Assembly (NCBI RefSeq): GCF_030506305.1
Contig: NZ_CP119421.1
Span: 612,354-676,353, forward strand
From: Porifericola rhodea
GTDB lineage: Bacteria; Bacteroidota; Bacteroidia; Cytophagales; Cyclobacteriaceae
Length of the DNA stretch: 64,000 bases
Reading direction: 5' to 3'
Shown here: positions 1 to 8,047 of the stretch, piece by piece
Layout: each line of letters opens with the position of its first letter
How positions within the stretch are numbered: the first letter of the stretch is position 1
The notes under the pieces: model-generated
What the model was told of the DNA's origin: nothing
Seen by the model: only the letters and a program-made list of their open reading frames with translations
The model's database searches: none
Position numbers and translations under genes: made by a program

Positions 1-59
1 TTAAGCTCATCTTTCAGCTTCTGTAATCCTTCTTGTGTGTAATAAGATATTTGTGCCAT
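1..59 (-). CDS. greA: Transcription elongation factor GreA, N-terminal fragment (runs off the window edge)
   Basis: The minus strand from an ATG at 57-59 encodes about 19 residues, MAQISYYTQEGLQKLKDEL, which match the start of GreA: a short lead, then the SYYT/EEGL-type beginning of the N-terminal coiled coil. GreA binds the secondary channel of RNA polymerase and stimulates cleavage of backtracked transcripts. Only the 5' end lies in the window. The leader is unusual, because an intrinsic terminator ends about 28 bases before the start codon and no promoter is visible in between. The identification rests on a short segment, but the motif is distinctive. Confidence 0.82.
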   Translation of the reverse strand, partial: MAQISYYTQEGLQKLKDEL

Positions 60-87
60 ACTTATTGATGTTTAATCATGTACCACT

Positions 88-123
88 AAAAAAACAAAAG
101 AACGGCATACAAAAGCAGCCGTT
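88..123 (-). terminator. Intrinsic terminator just upstream of greA
   Basis: On the minus strand a 6-bp stem (AACGGC/GCCGTT, at 118-123 and 101-106) with an 11-base loop is followed by CTTTTGTTTTTTT (100-88). It lies downstream of purB and of the promoter at 207-236, but upstream of the greA start codon at 59. It could end the purB transcript, act as an attenuator in the greA leader, or form the 3' end of a short RNA. Confidence 0.7.
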
Positions 124-201
124 TCTAATGGTATTGTTATTAAATAAAATATTTCTTTGTTAGTGTGCTTCTGTCTGAAGCCTCTCGCAGTGCGTTACCA
201 A
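88..201 (-). ncRNA. Candidate short leader RNA upstream of greA
   Basis: Transcription from the promoter at 207-236 would begin near 201 and stop at the terminator at 88-123, giving an RNA of roughly 110 bases. Its sequence holds a small hairpin (GCTTC/GAAGC with a 5-base loop, at 167-181) before the terminator. No ORF of note is present. This is inferred from promoter, hairpin and terminator only. It may be just the greA 5' leader with an attenuator. Confidence 0.35.
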
Positions 202-206
202 GAGCG

Positions 207-236
207 TAAAAATAGAGAAATTAGCCAAAATTTCAA
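207..236 (-). promoter_or_regulatory. Candidate promoter for greA or its leader RNA
   Basis: On the minus strand TTG (236-234) is followed after 19 bases by TATTTTTA (214-207), one mismatch from the Bacteroidota TAnnTTTG element. It lies between the purB stop codon (317) and the greA start (59), and points toward greA. Confidence 0.42.
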
Positions 237-316
237 CGAAAAATATAAAATCAGCCCTTGCTGCCTGCCTTATCTAGTCAATATACTAAGTTTTCGCAAA
301 AAATGTTCTTTTATTT

Positions 317-1669
317 TTAATGGCTGCTTAAACCAGTATAATTGAACGGAGTAATGGCTAACAACTCCTGTTTAATGGTATCACTCACTTCCAGTGTCTG
401 GATAAACTGTTTAATAGTAGCTTCAGTAATTTTTTCCTGCTTGCGAGTTAAGCCTTTGAGCGCTTCATAGGGTTGAGGATAAGCTTCGCGGCGGAGTACC
501 GTTTGAATAGCCTCTGCCACTACTGCCCAGTTCTCTTCCAGGTCGTCTTTAATTGCCTCTTCATTAATTTCAATCTTGCCCAATCCTTTAAGCAGAGAGT
601 GTAAAGAGATTAGCATGTGGCTGAGGGGCATACCTACATTTCTTAATACTGTAGAGTCTGTAAGGTCGCGCTGCAAACGAGAAATAGGTAGCTTTGACGA
701 CATATGCTCAAAAAGTGCATTGGCAATACCAAGATTACCTTCTGCATTTTCAAAGTCAATAGGGTTTACTTTATGAGGCATGGCCGAAGAGCCCACTTCA
801 TTGGCAATCACGCGTTGCTTAAGGTAGTTCATAGACACATACTGCCATACGTCGCGACTAAAGTCCAACAGAATTACATTGATACGTTTAAGAGCATCAA
901 ACATTGCCGCCAGCATATCATAATGCTCTATCTGTGTAGTTGGATGACTCCTGCGAAGCCCCAGGTACTGCTCAGTAAACTTGTTCCCAAATGCAATCCA
1001 GTCAAAATCGGGGTAAGCTACCACATGAGCGTTAAAGTTACCAGTAGCGCCTCCAAATTTAGCTACATGAGGAATAGCCTCAAGCAATTGCTTTTGTTGC
1101 AGTAACCTTTCATGAAATACCATCCACTCTTTGCCTACCCGAGTTGGTGACGCAGGCTGGCCGTGAGTTCTGGCCAGCATAGGAATTTCTTTCCAGCTAA
1201 CTGCCTGCTCTTCAATTTTGTCCATCACCTGACTTAATAGTGGCATTACTACAGACTCCATCGCTGCTTTTAAAGAAGCAGGTATCGCTGTATTGTTTAT
1301 ATCCTGAGAGGTAAGCCCAAAGTGTATAAACTCCTTAGACGAAGTAAGCCCCAACTTATCCCATTGTTCTTTCAGAAAATACTCTACTGCCTTTACATCA
1401 TGGTTAGTAGTTTTTTCTATTTCTTTGATGGCAGTAGCATCCGCTTCGCTAAAGTTTTGGTAAATCGCTCTAAGCTTAGGAAAAACAGAGGCATCTACCC
1501 CTGCAAGCTGTGGTAGGGGCAATTCGCAAAGCGCGATAAAGTACTCTACCTCCACCTGCACGCGATATTTTATCAGAGCATATTCAGAGAAAAATCCTGC
1601 TAGCTCTTCAACTTTATTTCTATAGCGGCCATCTACTGGCGAAATGGCAGTTAATGTATTCAAATTCAT
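317..1669 (-). CDS. purB: Adenylosuccinate lyase
   Basis: The enzyme is cytoplasmic and acts in purine biosynthesis. It releases fumarate from SAICAR and from adenylosuccinate. The 450-residue product is close to the E. coli length (456) and opens with the usual LTAISPVDGRY start. The TTNHD segment (around 87-91) and the ARTHGQPASP segment (166-175, H169) carry the conserved histidines. The superfamily signature GSSAMPHKVNP lies at 293-303, in the mobile loop that holds the catalytic serine. The ATG at 1669 is well placed. A TATTTTTG element at 1735-1742 could serve as its -7 box. It is transcribed toward greA, from which a terminator separates it. Confidence 0.97.
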   Translation of the reverse strand: MNLNTLTAISPVDGRYRNKVEELAGFFSEYALIKYRVQVEVEYFIALCELPLPQLAGVDASVFPKLRAIYQNFSEADATAIKEIEKTTNHDVKAVEYFLKEQWDKLGLTSSKEFIHFGLTSQDINNTAIPASLKAAMESVVMPLLSQVMDKIEEQAVSWKEIPMLARTHGQPASPTRVGKEWMVFHERLLQQKQLLEAIPHVAKFGGATGNFNAHVVAYPDFDWIAFGNKFTEQYLGLRRSHPTTQIEHYDMLAAMFDALKRINVILLDFSRDVWQYVSMNYLKQRVIANEVGSSAMPHKVNPIDFENAEGNLGIANALFEHMSSKLPISRLQRDLTDSTVLRNVGMPLSHMLISLHSLLKGLGKIEINEEAIKDDLEENWAVVAEAIQTVLRREAYPQPYEALKGLTRKQEKITEATIKQFIQTLEVSDTIKQELLAITPFNYTGLSSH

Positions 1670-1734
1670 GATGTCTGATGATTTTGCGGGTCGTAATGCC
1701 CCCTCTTTATAGATTATTGGTTTGTAATACCGCG

Positions 1735-1742
1735 CAAAAATA
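1735..1742 (-). promoter_or_regulatory. Possible -7 promoter element of purB
   Basis: The minus strand reads TATTTTTG, an exact TAnnTTTG match, about 65 bases upstream of the purB start. No clear TTG was found at the expected -33 distance, so the support is partial. Confidence 0.3.
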
Positions 1743-1832
1743 GCTTAAAAAAAGGGAATATGTGAGTGCCAGGCAGAATATCCTCCTGACATATATTTAG
1801 CTCTCTAAGTAAAACGTGGCTAATAAAGTTTT

Positions 1833-1861
1833 TTTGTATTGCGAGCCAATCCTTAGATTTT
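1833..1861 (+). promoter_or_regulatory. Candidate promoter of the PaaE-like reductase gene
   Basis: TTTG (1833-1836), a 17-base spacer and TAGATTTT (1854-1861, one mismatch to TAnnTTTG) lie about 100 bases before the ATG at 1961, in the gap between the divergent purB and reductase genes. Confidence 0.35.
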
Positions 1862-1960
1862 TGCTTTCAGAAGTCCAATTTTCAAACAATTTCTTCTTCT
1901 TGAGCGAATATATAGAAGACTTTAAATTGAAAACTAATTTTAAGTAATAGATATTTCAGG

Positions 1961-3115
1961 ATGAGCAAACAATATCATCAATTACGTGTAAGAGAAATTA
2001 TAAGAGAAACAGCAGATGCTATATCAATAGTATTTGACCAGGGAGAAGAGCGTCTTCAGTATAAGCCCGGGCAGTTTCTTACTCTGATTATTCCTATAGA
2101 TGGCGAAAAAGTAAGACGTTCTTACTCTTTATCAACCTGTCCGTTTTTGGACAAATACCCTGCTGTCACTATTAAAAGAGTAGCTTCCGGTAAAGTTTCT
2201 AACTTCTTGAACGATCAGCTTAAGCCAGGTGATACTTTGGAGGTGATGGAACCTATGGGCATGTTTACCACACCGCTCATTGGTACTGAACAGCGGCACC
2301 TTATCATGTTTGGTGGCGGAAGCGGCATTACCCCACTTATGTCTATCATGAAATCCGTACTGTATGCCGAACCCAAAACCAAGGTATCTTTAATCTATGC
2401 TAATCGTGACAAAAACTCTATCATCTTTAAAGAGCAGATAGAAGCATTAGAAAAAAAGTACGACAATACCTTTAGGGTTATACATATACTGGAACAGACT
2501 TCAGCAGAGTTTAGAGCACTCAGTGGCAGAATAGAACCTGTACAGCTTGGGCAGCTCCTGCGAGAATTACCACAACATCCGCCAGAAGATACAGAGTATT
2601 TTGTATGCGGACCTAGCGGGATGATGCAAAATGTATTGGAAGGGCTAAAAATGCTCAATATTGACCCCCACCGCATTCATAAAGAAAGTTTTGTGGCTGG
2701 AGTTACATCTCCTGCAGGTAATAAATCACAGGAGTTTATCCCTTCTCCTCAAAACAGTGAAGTAGCGGACGAAACCAAATATAGCGCAGCGGAAGAAAGT
2801 GTAATTGGAGCCTACAAAACAGAAAACATGAGCGTAAAAGAAGCTCAGGAAGTTACTGTAGTGTACGATGGTGAAGAATACACTTTTCTGGTAGAGCCAG
2901 ATAGCACCATATTGCATACTGCCCTCGCTCTGGATATTGACCTCCCCTACTCCTGCCAGAGTGGCATCTGTACTGCCTGTATGGGTAAGTGCACCTCAGG
3001 TAGAGTTAAAATGGATGAGGAAGATACTCTTACTGATGGAGAACTTCAGCAAGGCTTTGTGCTTACCTGCGTAGGCCATCCGCTTACCCCTAATGTGAAG
3101 ATTGTAATTGACTAA
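1961..3115 (+). CDS. PaaE-like flavin/2Fe-2S oxidoreductase (ferredoxin-NADP reductase fold plus C-terminal ferredoxin)
   Basis: The 384-residue protein carries electrons from NAD(P)H through FAD to a plant-type [2Fe-2S] cluster, and normally feeds an oxygenase or desaturase. The FAD-binding barrel covers about 1-110, with the RRSYSLS flavin motif at 52-58. The nucleotide-binding domain follows, with GGGSGITPL at 118-126. The ferredoxin domain fills the last 90 residues, with cluster ligands C332, C337, C340 and C370 (C-x4-C-x2-C-x29-C). This layout matches PaaE/PaaK of phenylacetyl-CoA epoxidase, but no paaABCD genes are in the window. The oxygenase partner is therefore unknown, and the paa symbol is not assigned. 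Confidence 0.85.
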   Translation: MSKQYHQLRVREIIRETADAISIVFDQGEERLQYKPGQFLTLIIPIDGEKVRRSYSLSTCPFLDKYPAVTIKRVASGKVSNFLNDQLKPGDTLEVMEPMGMFTTPLIGTEQRHLIMFGGGSGITPLMSIMKSVLYAEPKTKVSLIYANRDKNSIIFKEQIEALEKKYDNTFRVIHILEQTSAEFRALSGRIEPVQLGQLLRELPQHPPEDTEYFVCGPSGMMQNVLEGLKMLNIDPHRIHKESFVAGVTSPAGNKSQEFIPSPQNSEVADETKYSAAEESVIGAYKTENMSVKEAQEVTVVYDGEEYTFLVEPDSTILHTALALDIDLPYSCQSGICTACMGKCTSGRVKMDEEDTLTDGELQQGFVLTCVGHPLTPNVKIVID

Positions 3116-3137
3116 CCGAAAAGACCGCCGAAATTTG

Positions 3138-3186
3138 TACAGCGTTGTCGCATCATCTAACTTATATATTGTAGCCAGACGCTGTA
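3138..3186. repeat. 8-bp inverted repeat flanking the region upstream of the M3 peptidase gene
   Basis: TACAGCGT (3138-3145) and ACGCTGTA (3179-3186) are perfect inverted copies separated by 33 bases, 36 bases before the ATG at 3222. The interval contains an imperfect promoter-like TTG...TATATTG. It could be an operator pair or an mRNA hairpin. There is no T-run, so it is not a terminator. Confidence 0.35.
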
Positions 3187-3221
3187 AGAAAACAACTTTG
3201 TAAACGCCTAAAAAACATATT

Positions 3222-4943
3222 ATGCAAGACATTCAAATACCTGAAAAGAAAGCCAGAACCTTTTTACCTGAAAATTTTGAGGTGAAAGACTGGGAAACGG
3301 TAGAGCCGTATTATATACAATTACAGGAGAGAGTGCTTAACTCAGCAGCAGATTTACGCAAATGGTTTCAGGACAGAAGTGAGCTGGAATCCGTACTTTC
3401 TGAAAACCTTGCCTGGCGCTACATTAAAATGACCTGCGATACCAACAATGAAGAGATTCGTGAGGATTTTAACGTGTTTATTACCCAGATACAGCCTAAG
3501 ATTGAGCCGGAAAGCAACAAACTAAATCAGAAAGCGCTGGCATCGCCTTACCTGGACGAACTCAGAAGTGAAGAGGGTTTTCCAATTATGATTCGTGAGT
3601 TGGAAAAAGAAGCTGAGATTTACAGAGAAGAAAACATACCATTAAAAACGGAAGAACAGCAAAACTCTCAGAAATTCGGTGCCATCTCTGGAGATATGAG
3701 CGTGGAGATTGACGGAAAGGAGATGACCCTGCAACAGGCAGCCAACCTCCTTCAGTCTGTAGACAGGATAGAGAGAGAAGATGCCTATCGCAAAATCACG
3801 CAGCGCAGGCTTCAGGACAAAGACAAACTTGATGAGCTTTTCAGCTCTTTGGTAGGCATACGCGACAAGATGGGCAAAAATGCTGGTTTTGAAAATTACC
3901 GTGACTATATGTTTACTGCTATGGGCCGTTTTGATTACCAAAAGCAGGATTGCTTTGACTTCCACGAAGCTGTAGCTAAGGAAGTAGTTCCTATGCTAAA
4001 TGAGCTGGCTGAGGAGCGAAAGGCTTCACTTGCTTTGGATAAGCTACGCCCCTGGGACAAGGCCGTTGATCCGAGCGGAAAGCCTCCGTTGACACCATTT
4101 ACTTCAGGAAGCGAGCTCACAGTTAAAACAATAGAGTGCTTCAGCAAGCTTGATCCGTATCTTGGAGAGCGTATTGCTATTATGCAGGCAATGGGCCATC
4201 TGGACCTGGAATCTCGTAAAGGCAAAGCACCAGGAGGGTACAACTACCCTTTGGCAGAAATTGGTGTACCTTTCATTTTTATGAATGCCACCTCTAACCT
4301 ACGCGATATGGTTACTATTATGCACGAAGGAGGCCATGCCGTACACTCATTTTTAACCAGAGATTTAGAGCTTAACAGCTTTAAGAATACTCCTTCAGAA
4401 GTAGCTGAGCTGGCATCTATGTCTATGGAGCTTATTTCTATGGACCACTGGGATCTCTTTTTTAATGATGAAGATGATTTAAAACGTGCCAAAAAGCAAC
4501 ACCTGGAGCAAATTATAGAAACCCTACCCTGGGTAGCTACTATAGATAAATTTCAGCACTGGGTATACGAACACCCCCAACATAGCGCTGAAGAAAGAGT
4601 AAAAGCCTGGAATGAGATTTTCGGTACTTTTTCTGATGATGTCACCGACTGGAGCGAATTGGAAGAGGAGCGAAACTACTTATGGCAGAAGCAGCTTCAT
4701 CTTTTTGAGGTTCCATTCTACTATATAGAATATGGCTTTGCCCAATTAGGAGCAGTAGCTGTATGGAGAAACTACAAAGATGACCCTAAGAAAGGTCTGG
4801 AAGGCTATAAAAATGCCCTCAAGCTAGGCTATACTCGTACAATTCCTGAGGTATACGAGGCAGCAGGCATCCGCTTTGATTTTAGCACAGAATATATCCG
4901 CAGCCTGATGCAGTTTGTAAATGAGGAGCTTAATAAAATTTAA
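3222..4943 (+). CDS. M3 family oligoendopeptidase (PepF-like)
   Basis: This is a zinc metallopeptidase that should cleave short peptides in the cytoplasm; no signal peptide is present. The 573-residue product has the HExxH motif as HEGGH (H368, E369, H372). E393 and E396 follow in TPSEVAE, and one of these would be the third zinc ligand. The N-terminal half is helical and charged, as in M3 peptidases. The ATG at 3222 fits the length of bacterial M3 oligopeptidases (about 560-600). It stands alone between the reductase gene and a strong terminator at 5029-5054. Substrate preference cannot be read from the sequence. Confidence 0.93.
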   Translation: MQDIQIPEKKARTFLPENFEVKDWETVEPYYIQLQERVLNSAADLRKWFQDRSELESVLSENLAWRYIKMTCDTNNEEIREDFNVFITQIQPKIEPESNKLNQKALASPYLDELRSEEGFPIMIRELEKEAEIYREENIPLKTEEQQNSQKFGAISGDMSVEIDGKEMTLQQAANLLQSVDRIEREDAYRKITQRRLQDKDKLDELFSSLVGIRDKMGKNAGFENYRDYMFTAMGRFDYQKQDCFDFHEAVAKEVVPMLNELAEERKASLALDKLRPWDKAVDPSGKPPLTPFTSGSELTVKTIECFSKLDPYLGERIAIMQAMGHLDLESRKGKAPGGYNYPLAEIGVPFIFMNATSNLRDMVTIMHEGGHAVHSFLTRDLELNSFKNTPSEVAELASMSMELISMDHWDLFFNDEDDLKRAKKQHLEQIIETLPWVATIDKFQHWVYEHPQHSAEERVKAWNEIFGTFSDDVTDWSELEEERNYLWQKQLHLFEVPFYYIEYGFAQLGAVAVWRNYKDDPKKGLEGYKNALKLGYTRTIPEVYEAAGIRFDFSTEYIRSLMQFVNEELNKI

Positions 4944-5028
4944 AGAACAAGCTTTAGCTTATGGCAAATAATTAGTTTGCTCAATTATCTGGTTTATCAA
5001 ATTACCTAAACAGTAAGTATATATAATT

Positions 5029-5054
5029 AAGGTAGGGAACCCCCTACCTTTTTT
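5029..5054 (+). terminator. Intrinsic terminator after the M3 peptidase gene
   Basis: A 7-bp GC-rich stem (GGTAGGG 5031-5037 / CCCTACC 5042-5048) with a 4-base loop is followed by six T (5049-5054). It lies about 86 bases past the peptidase stop codon and insulates the TonB-dependent receptor gene. Confidence 0.85.
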
Positions 5055-5241
5055 CTTGCTTTTCTAAGTGTAGACCAGCCCCATTTTACGCTTTTGCGTT
5101 AACGTATACGATTAGTTTTAATCCTACGCAGATTCACTCATCAATACGAACCCTCCATTTTTTTAGGCTATACATTTAAATTATTACAATAATATTTACA
5201 TATTTATAGATATGATTATAAATTTTACATAGCCAACTCTT

Positions 5242-8046
5242 ATGAAAGAAGCAATCCGACTATTGATAGCAGGAGTATTTATACTCTGTCTGTCAATACC
5301 TAACCTACAGGCACAATCCGGCACCAGCATTTCCGGTAAAGTGCTAGATGAAGCCAACAACAGCCCTTTAATTGGAGTAAATATTCTGGTAAAGGGAAAG
5401 GTAATTGGCACCATTACCGATACTCAGGGAAATTTTGAACTGGAGGTTGAAGAAGCTCCTCCCCTTACGTTGGTAGTTTCCAGTGTCGGTTATAACCCTA
5501 AAGAGGTTGAGATTACCCTTGCCGATACTAAAGATCTCAGCATTCTACTTAGCGAACAAACCATTTTGGGTCAAGAGGTTGTAGTTTCTGCCTCACGTGT
5601 AGAGGAGTCCATTCTACAGTCTCCTGTTTCTATAGAGAAAATGGACATTCGCGATATTCAGGCAGCGGCTGCCCCCAGCTTTTACGATCAGATTGTAAAC
5701 CTTAAAGGTATAGATGTAAGTGCTCAGAGCTTAACATTTAAGTCAATAAACCCCAGAGGGTTTGGTGCTAACGGTAATACCCGTACTGTTCAGCTTATAG
5801 ATGGAATAGACAATCAGGCACCGGGACTCAATTTTCCGGTAGGCAATATTGTGGGTATCTCTGAGCTTGACCTGGAGAGTGTAGAGATACTGCCGGGTTC
5901 TGCCTCAGCCTTATATGGCCCAAATGCCATAAATGGTATTATCCTTATGAATAGCAAGAACCCATTTGAGTATCAGGGTTTAAGTGCATCTGCCAAGTTA
6001 GGAGTTACTCATATAGATGGCGAAGATGATGACCCATCATTATACCAGAGCTATGCCTTACGCTATGCAAAAGCATTTAACAACAAAATAGCCTTCAAAA
6101 TTAATGGTGAATTTTTACGCGCAGCCGACTTTGTAGGTGTAGACTATCGTGATGCACAAAATCTGGTAGAGCGTAGCCCTGAAGGCATAAACCCCAACGA
6201 AAGAGCAAACAATAGAACTTACGATGGTGTAAACGTATACGGAGATCCACGACTAAATGTCGGACAATTAGGTAGGGGTACTGGTGCAGAAGCATTGCTT
6301 CCTCTTGATCAGAGAGGAGACTTTACACCTACTGGCTTTACCGAAAAAGAGTTTGTAGACAATACCACAGAAAGCTTAAAACTAGGCGGCGCTATCCATT
6401 ATCGTATCAATGATAAAGTGGAAGTTTTGGCACAGTTCAACCAGGGTTTTGGTAGCACCGTTTACACAGCAAATGACCGTTTTGTACTAGATGATTTCTC
6501 TATCTGGACAGCTAAGGCCGAGCTAAGAGGCAGCAACTATTTTGTGAGGGGCTACCGTACACAGGAGAACTCAGGTGACAGCTATGCGGCTAATACCCTC
6601 GCGAGCTTAATTAGCATAAACACTACCATACCCGCCTATGTACAAGGTTTTGCCGGTGCCAGGCTATTAGGTTTTGATATTGACCAGTCCCACGAGCTGG
6701 CCAGAATTGGTAGCGATCAGGTAAGAGAAGAAGCACTGCAAAGTGGCCTGTATCAGCAGTTGTACGACTCTCTCAGGCAAGTCCCTATCTCTGAAGGAGG
6801 AGCAAAATTTTTAGAAAAAACCAGCCTTACTCACTTTGAAGGTATGTACAATTTTGGCGAACAGATTAAGTTCGCAGATGTAGTAGTAGGCGCAAACTAT
6901 CGTAAGTACAACCTTAACTCTGAAGGAACCCTTTTTGCTCTGCAAGATGACGGAGAAGAATTTGACATTAACGAGTGGGGGGCGTACCTGCAACTGACCA
7001 AAAAACTACTTGACGAAAAGCTTGACCTTACCGGATCTGTACGCTACGACAAAAACGAATACTTTGAAGGGCAGTTTTCACCACGCTTATCAGGTGTATA
7101 TACCACTAAAGGCAACCATAACTTCAGAGCCTCCTTTCAGAGAGGTTTCCGCATTCCTACCACCCAGGACCAGTTCATTGACCTAGATGTAGTATCTCGT
7201 CGCCTTATTGGTAGCAACTCGGTGCTCGTAGACCGTTACAACTTTGAAAGCAATACCGTTTACACTACCCAAAGTATTGCAGCTGCTCAGCAGGCATATC
7301 AACTAAATGGTAACCTTGATGAGGCTAAGGCCTTACTAGACCCTGTAGAGTTTAAAGACTTTGATACCGAAAAAGTAAACACCTTTGAGGTAGGCTATAA
7401 AGGCCTCATCAACAATAAACTTTTAATTGACGCTTACTATTACTATAGCTCTTATAGTGATTTTGTGGCCGAAGTAGAATTTGCTCAGACAGCTGTAGGC
7501 GGCGATGCCAATGGAAACCCTCCCTACGAAGGTCCTGCTAATCCCGATGGCATAGTAATGCAAACTGTACCTCTACAAAGATTTGGCTTTGATGTAAATG
7601 CTGACGGCACAGTAGATGCTCATGGCTTTGCCGCAGCACTGGACTATTCTCTAAACAAAGGTTACACCATTGGAGGTAATGTAGCCTATAACAAGCTGAT
7701 AGATCAGGACGACCTGAAAGTACAAGGCTTTAGAGCAGCATACAACACTCCTGAGTGGAGATACAACATTCGTTTTTCTAACAGAAGGGTTACCGACCAG
7801 CTTGGTTTCAATTTGGTGTGGAGATGGCAGGACGCCTTCCTCTGGGAGTCTTCTATAGGCGAAGGAGTAATTCCGGCTTACCAGACATTAGATGCCCAGG
7901 TGAGCTATAAGCTTCCCAGTTTAAAGTCAGTGCTCAAAATCGGAGGTTCAAATGTGCTTAACGAAAGGTACACAACTTCTTTTGCCAACCCTCGCATGGG
8001 TGCTGTCTACTACATTTCTATCACCTTTGACCAATTTTTAAACTAA
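5242..8046 (+). CDS. TonB-dependent outer-membrane receptor with carboxypeptidase-regulatory-like N-terminal domain
   Basis: The 934-residue protein is predicted to be a TonB-energised outer-membrane transporter. A signal peptide ends near residue 24 (NLQA/QS). A carboxypeptidase-regulatory-like beta-sandwich follows at about 29-112, with the typical SGKVLDEA start and the TDTQGNFEL segment. The plug domain (about 118-235) has conserved GFGANGNTRTVQLIDG-type and GSASALYGPNAING-type segments. The rest is a beta-barrel rich in aromatic strands. The gene is followed with a single-base gap by a lipoprotein esterase, so the two are almost certainly co-transcribed. There is no SusD partner, so it is not a classical SusCD glycan pair. 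The substrate is unknown; the partner suggests an ester or lipid. Confidence 0.93.
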   Translation: MKEAIRLLIAGVFILCLSIPNLQAQSGTSISGKVLDEANNSPLIGVNILVKGKVIGTITDTQGNFELEVEEAPPLTLVVSSVGYNPKEVEITLADTKDLSILLSEQTILGQEVVVSASRVEESILQSPVSIEKMDIRDIQAAAAPSFYDQIVNLKGIDVSAQSLTFKSINPRGFGANGNTRTVQLIDGIDNQAPGLNFPVGNIVGISELDLESVEILPGSASALYGPNAINGIILMNSKNPFEYQGLSASAKLGVTHIDGEDDDPSLYQSYALRYAKAFNNKIAFKINGEFLRAADFVGVDYRDAQNLVERSPEGINPNERANNRTYDGVNVYGDPRLNVGQLGRGTGAEALLPLDQRGDFTPTGFTEKEFVDNTTESLKLGGAIHYRINDKVEVLAQFNQGFGSTVYTANDRFVLDDFSIWTAKAELRGSNYFVRGYRTQENSGDSYAANTLASLISINTTIPAYVQGFAGARLLGFDIDQSHELARIGSDQVREEALQSGLYQQLYDSLRQVPISEGGAKFLEKTSLTHFEGMYNFGEQIKFADVVVGANYRKYNLNSEGTLFALQDDGEEFDINEWGAYLQLTKKLLDEKLDLTGSVRYDKNEYFEGQFSPRLSGVYTTKGNHNFRASFQRGFRIPTTQDQFIDLDVVSRRLIGSNSVLVDRYNFESNTVYTTQSIAAAQQAYQLNGNLDEAKALLDPVEFKDFDTEKVNTFEVGYKGLINNKLLIDAYYYYSSYSDFVAEVEFAQTAVGGDANGNPPYEGPANPDGIVMQTVPLQRFGFDVNADGTVDAHGFAAALDYSLNKGYTIGGNVAYNKLIDQDDLKVQGFRAAYNTPEWRYNIRFSNRRVTDQLGFNLVWRWQDAFLWESSIGEGVIPAYQTLDAQVSYKLPSLKSVLKIGGSNVLNERYTTSFANPRMGAVYYISITFDQFLN

Positions 8047-8047
8047 T

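Noticed and set aside
157-345. 62-residue plus-strand frame next to the purB 3' end
   Set aside because: It overlaps the purB stop and the greA leader promoter. It has no family-like features, and its composition looks non-coding.
704-1105. 133-residue frame antisense to purB
   Set aside because: It is opposite a clear purB coding region with conserved active-site motifs. The product is rich in Cys, His and Ile, with no recognisable domain.
1961-3115. Phenylacetate degradation locus
   Set aside because: Only a PaaE-like reductase is present. The paaABCD genes and other pathway genes are absent, so the reductase may serve another oxygenase.
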